DNA from: Desulfolutivibrio sulfodismutans DSM 3696
GTDB lineage: Bacteria; Desulfobacterota; Desulfovibrionia; Desulfovibrionales; Desulfovibrionaceae
Direction of reading: 5' to 3'
DNA length: 64,000 nt
NCBI RefSeq assembly: GCF_013376455.1
Contig: NZ_CP045504.1
Location: 2,811,001 to 2,875,000, forward strand
This document shows, piece after piece, positions 61,956 to 64,000 of this stretch. The notes below the pieces were generated by a model. It was not told where the DNA came from, did not search any database, and saw only the letters and a list, made by a program, of their open reading frames with translations. The position numbers and the translations under genes are program-made. How positions within the stretch are numbered: the stretch's first letter is position 1; each line of letters begins with the position of its first letter.

Positions 61956-64000
61956 ATGAGCACCCCTGCCAAACATTCCACTGACCCCGAGTTCGCACCA
62001 GCCAGGGGCGCGAACCTGCGTCGGCGTCTGCGTCTGGCCGCCCTGCTGGGCCTTGTGCTGGTGGCGGGCTTTTTCGCCCTGCCCCAGATCGTCGATTTGT
62101 CCCTTGGGCAGGATAAAATAAAGGAATACGCAGAATTATCCCTCTCCCAGGCCCTTGGCCGCAAGGTGACCGTGGGCGGGCAGGTGCGGCTGTCCTCTTT
62201 TCCGTGGATGATGCTGCACGCCGACGACCTGACGGTGGCCGACGCCCCGGGGTTCGGCTCCGAACCGTTTTTATCCGTGAACCGGGTCACGGTGGACATC
62301 CGGCTCCTGCCCCTTTTTTCCCGGATCATCATGCCCGGGGCCATCACCCTGATCAGCCCGACCATGCATCTCAAACGCGACGCCGCCGACCGCCCCAATT
62401 GGGAGGGGCTCCCTTTTTTCAGCGCCTCTGCAGCGCCGATGGAGGCTCTCGTCTCCCCGGAAAACGGAGACGCCCCGCCAAAGGCCGACGCGCCTTCGGG
62501 CTGGGAGGTGGTCCCCCTGCCCAGCGGCATCCGCATCCAGGACGCCATGGTCCACTATGATGACCGCCGCCGGGGGTTTTCCGGGGCGCTTCGCCACTTC
62601 ACCCTGGCCACCGGGCGCGGCGAGCGTTTCGATTTTCACCTGTCCTTCGATGTCACCGGACTGGATCCGGCCGTGGAGGCCCAGATTCATGCCAAGGGCA
62701 CGGCCGGTTTCGATGCCGAGCGCCTGAGCCTGTCCGTTGCGGACGCGCTCGTGGAGGCCACGTTGGCCGTTCCCGGCGACGAACGCTTTGCCAGCCCCGA
62801 AGGCGGCGAGCCCTGGCGCGTCACCCTGCGGGCCGCTGTGGACTGCGACACCGCTGCCGGGAGTCTTGCCGTGCGTGACCTCACGGCCGCCGCGCCCGAT
62901 GCGCAGCTGACCGGAAACGTGGAACTGACCGGACTTATGGAGCATTTCCAGGCCACGGCATCCTTTGCCCTGCGCGCGGCGCTCAGCGGCCCCATGGGAC
63001 AGGCGACGCAACTCGCGCCTTTGGCCGCCAAGACCGGGGAGAGCGTCCCCTCTGCCCCATCCGTTTCGCCCGACGGAAAAAAACGCTCCTTCCTGGATTT
63101 CTCCAGCCGTTTTTTACCTGCCAAGCCCCCCAGCCCCCTGGACGACCTGACCCTTACGGCCCAGCTTTCCGCCTCGGCGGATCGGATCAGCCTTGCGTCC
63201 GTAAGCCTGCATCTGCGGGACGCCTCCGTGACCGGGCGAGCCGACTACCAGTTTGGGCCGCGTCCCCGGCTGACGGCGGACCTTCAGGCCGTGGGCCTGA
63301 ATCTGGACCGGATCCCCTGGGGATCCGGCGGGCAGGGCTTTGTCTTGCCCCTGTCGTTTTTGACAGACGCCTACGGCCGGATCACGCTTGACGCGCGCGA
63401 CATGACGCTGGGCGGGGTGACCCTGCCCCAGGCCGCGCTCACGGCGGCATCCGAGAAGGGCCAGTTCCGCCTGTATCCCCTCTCGGCCATCACCCCCGAA
63501 GGCATCCTTGCGGCGGATGTCCGGGGCGAGGTCCGGGGCCAGGCCCTGGATGTGACCGCCGAGGCAGAAATCTCCCAGACCCCGCCGAATGGCCAGAAAA
63601 CATCTTCCCGGCCCGTGCAGGCCACCACCCTGGTGCTTACGGGAACGGCCGAGGCCGCACGCGCCACGGGGAATCTCCAGTTGACCGCAAAAGACCCCCT
63701 TTCCGTCGCCCGGATTCTCGGCCAGTCCGAGGCGTCGGCATCCGCCATGGCCTCTCCCCCGGGACTCTCCTGCAAGGCCGCGTTCACACTGACTCCGGGA
63801 CTTGACCGGATATGGGACCGGCTTGATTTCACAGGCCTTGAGGCCCGCCTGGGTCCGGATGTGATAAACGGCGGCGTGACCGTGAAAAATGGACCGGAAA
63901 AGACTGTTGAACTCGGCCTGCACCTGGAAACCCTGGAACCGGATCGCCTGGCTGCCCTGTGGGCAGCCATGGTTCCGGCAAAAAACGGCGCGACGGCCGA
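61956..64000 (+). CDS. AsmA-family protein, 3' truncated by window edge
   Basis: The frame stays open from ATG 61956 to the end, giving at least 681 residues. It starts with a basic cytoplasmic stretch, then a membrane helix (LAALLGLVLVAGFFALP) and a periplasmic part that begins LSLGQDKIKEYAELSLSQALGRKVTVGGQV. SFPWMMLHADDLTVADAPGFGSEPF and LLPLFSRIIMPGAITLISPTMHLKRD are classic AsmA/DUF748 blocks. AsmA-like proteins span the periplasm and are linked to lipid transport and outer-membrane assembly. The end of the protein is not visible. Confidence 0.9.
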   Translation, partial: MSTPAKHSTDPEFAPARGANLRRRLRLAALLGLVLVAGFFALPQIVDLSLGQDKIKEYAELSLSQALGRKVTVGGQVRLSSFPWMMLHADDLTVADAPGFGSEPFLSVNRVTVDIRLLPLFSRIIMPGAITLISPTMHLKRDAADRPNWEGLPFFSASAAPMEALVSPENGDAPPKADAPSGWEVVPLPSGIRIQDAMVHYDDRRRGFSGALRHFTLATGRGERFDFHLSFDVTGLDPAVEAQIHAKGTAGFDAERLSLSVADALVEATLAVPGDERFASPEGGEPWRVTLRAAVDCDTAAGSLAVRDLTAAAPDAQLTGNVELTGLMEHFQATASFALRAALSGPMGQATQLAPLAAKTGESVPSAPSVSPDGKKRSFLDFSSRFLPAKPPSPLDDLTLTAQLSASADRISLASVSLHLRDASVTGRADYQFGPRPRLTADLQAVGLNLDRIPWGSGGQGFVLPLSFLTDAYGRITLDARDMTLGGVTLPQAALTAASEKGQFRLYPLSAITPEGILAADVRGEVRGQALDVTAEAEISQTPPNGQKTSSRPVQATTLVLTGTAEAARATGNLQLTAKDPLSVARILGQSEASASAMASPPGLSCKAAFTLTPGLDRIWDRLDFTGLEARLGPDVINGGVTVKNGPEKTVELGLHLETLEPDRLAALWAAMVPAKNGATA

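Overview
This 64 kb window is GC-rich chromosomal DNA from a sulfate-reducing member of the Desulfovibrionales. The main evidence is a complete dsrMKJOP operon (about 35.1-40.2 kb), led by an RsbRD-domain protein, and a periplasmic tetraheme cytochrome c3. Supporting signs are a fused cobA-hemD, cbiG and cobJ corrinoid genes, and a dense set of two-component systems. The closest genus cannot be fixed from sequence reading alone. No rRNA, tRNA, CRISPR array, transposase or prophage gene was seen.

Layout. 0-4.5 kb: a substrate-binding protein overlaps a Cache-PAS histidine kinase, followed by a receiver protein and a receiver/HD-GYP protein broken by a one-base frameshift. 4.8-6.8 kb: an ExbB/TolQ-ExbD/TolR-TonB-like operon. 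7.0-10.5 kb (minus): panC-metK-ahcY. 10.6-13.7 kb: GH57 enzyme and truA. 13.9-17.4 kb: two coupled envelope proteins of unknown role and a MerR-like regulator with a repeated palindrome. 17.5-21.2 kb (minus): phoB-phoR-pstB-phoU. Two Pho-box-like sites lie between phoB and a divergent, second substrate-binding-protein/hybrid-kinase pair (21.5-25.3 kb). 25.4-31.6 kb: an acidic coiled-coil protein, cytochrome c3, cobJ, cbiG, serS and pncC.

31.6-34.3 kb holds a long compound palindromic repeat, an orphan ParA-type ATPase and several small proteins. The Dsr operon follows, encoding a membrane complex that links menaquinone and periplasmic cytochromes to cytoplasmic DsrC-trisulfide reduction. 40.3-44.3 kb: a universal stress protein, a bile-acid/arsenite-type carrier, an FNR-like palindrome and a YeeE/YedE sulfur-transport pair. 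44.6-46.9 kb: a DUF364 protein, a VOC protein and dapF. 47.2-53.3 kb: an acyl-CoA dehydrogenase, an ETF:quinone oxidoreductase (frameshifted in a C6 run) and a divergent EtfB/EtfA pair, apparently one route from acyl-CoA to the quinone pool. 53.4-64 kb: another sensor kinase, small unknown genes, aroC, purN, cobA-hemD and the start of an AsmA-family gene.

The least explained features are: (1) a ~230 bp modular repeat in two copies whose central hairpin has changed sequence while keeping perfect pairing; (2) two independent binding-protein/kinase pairs with ATGA overlap and no transporter; (3) a secreted duplicated-domain protein coupled to a HAMP sensor that has no output domain; (4) an orphan ParA with a degenerate ATPase-fold partner.
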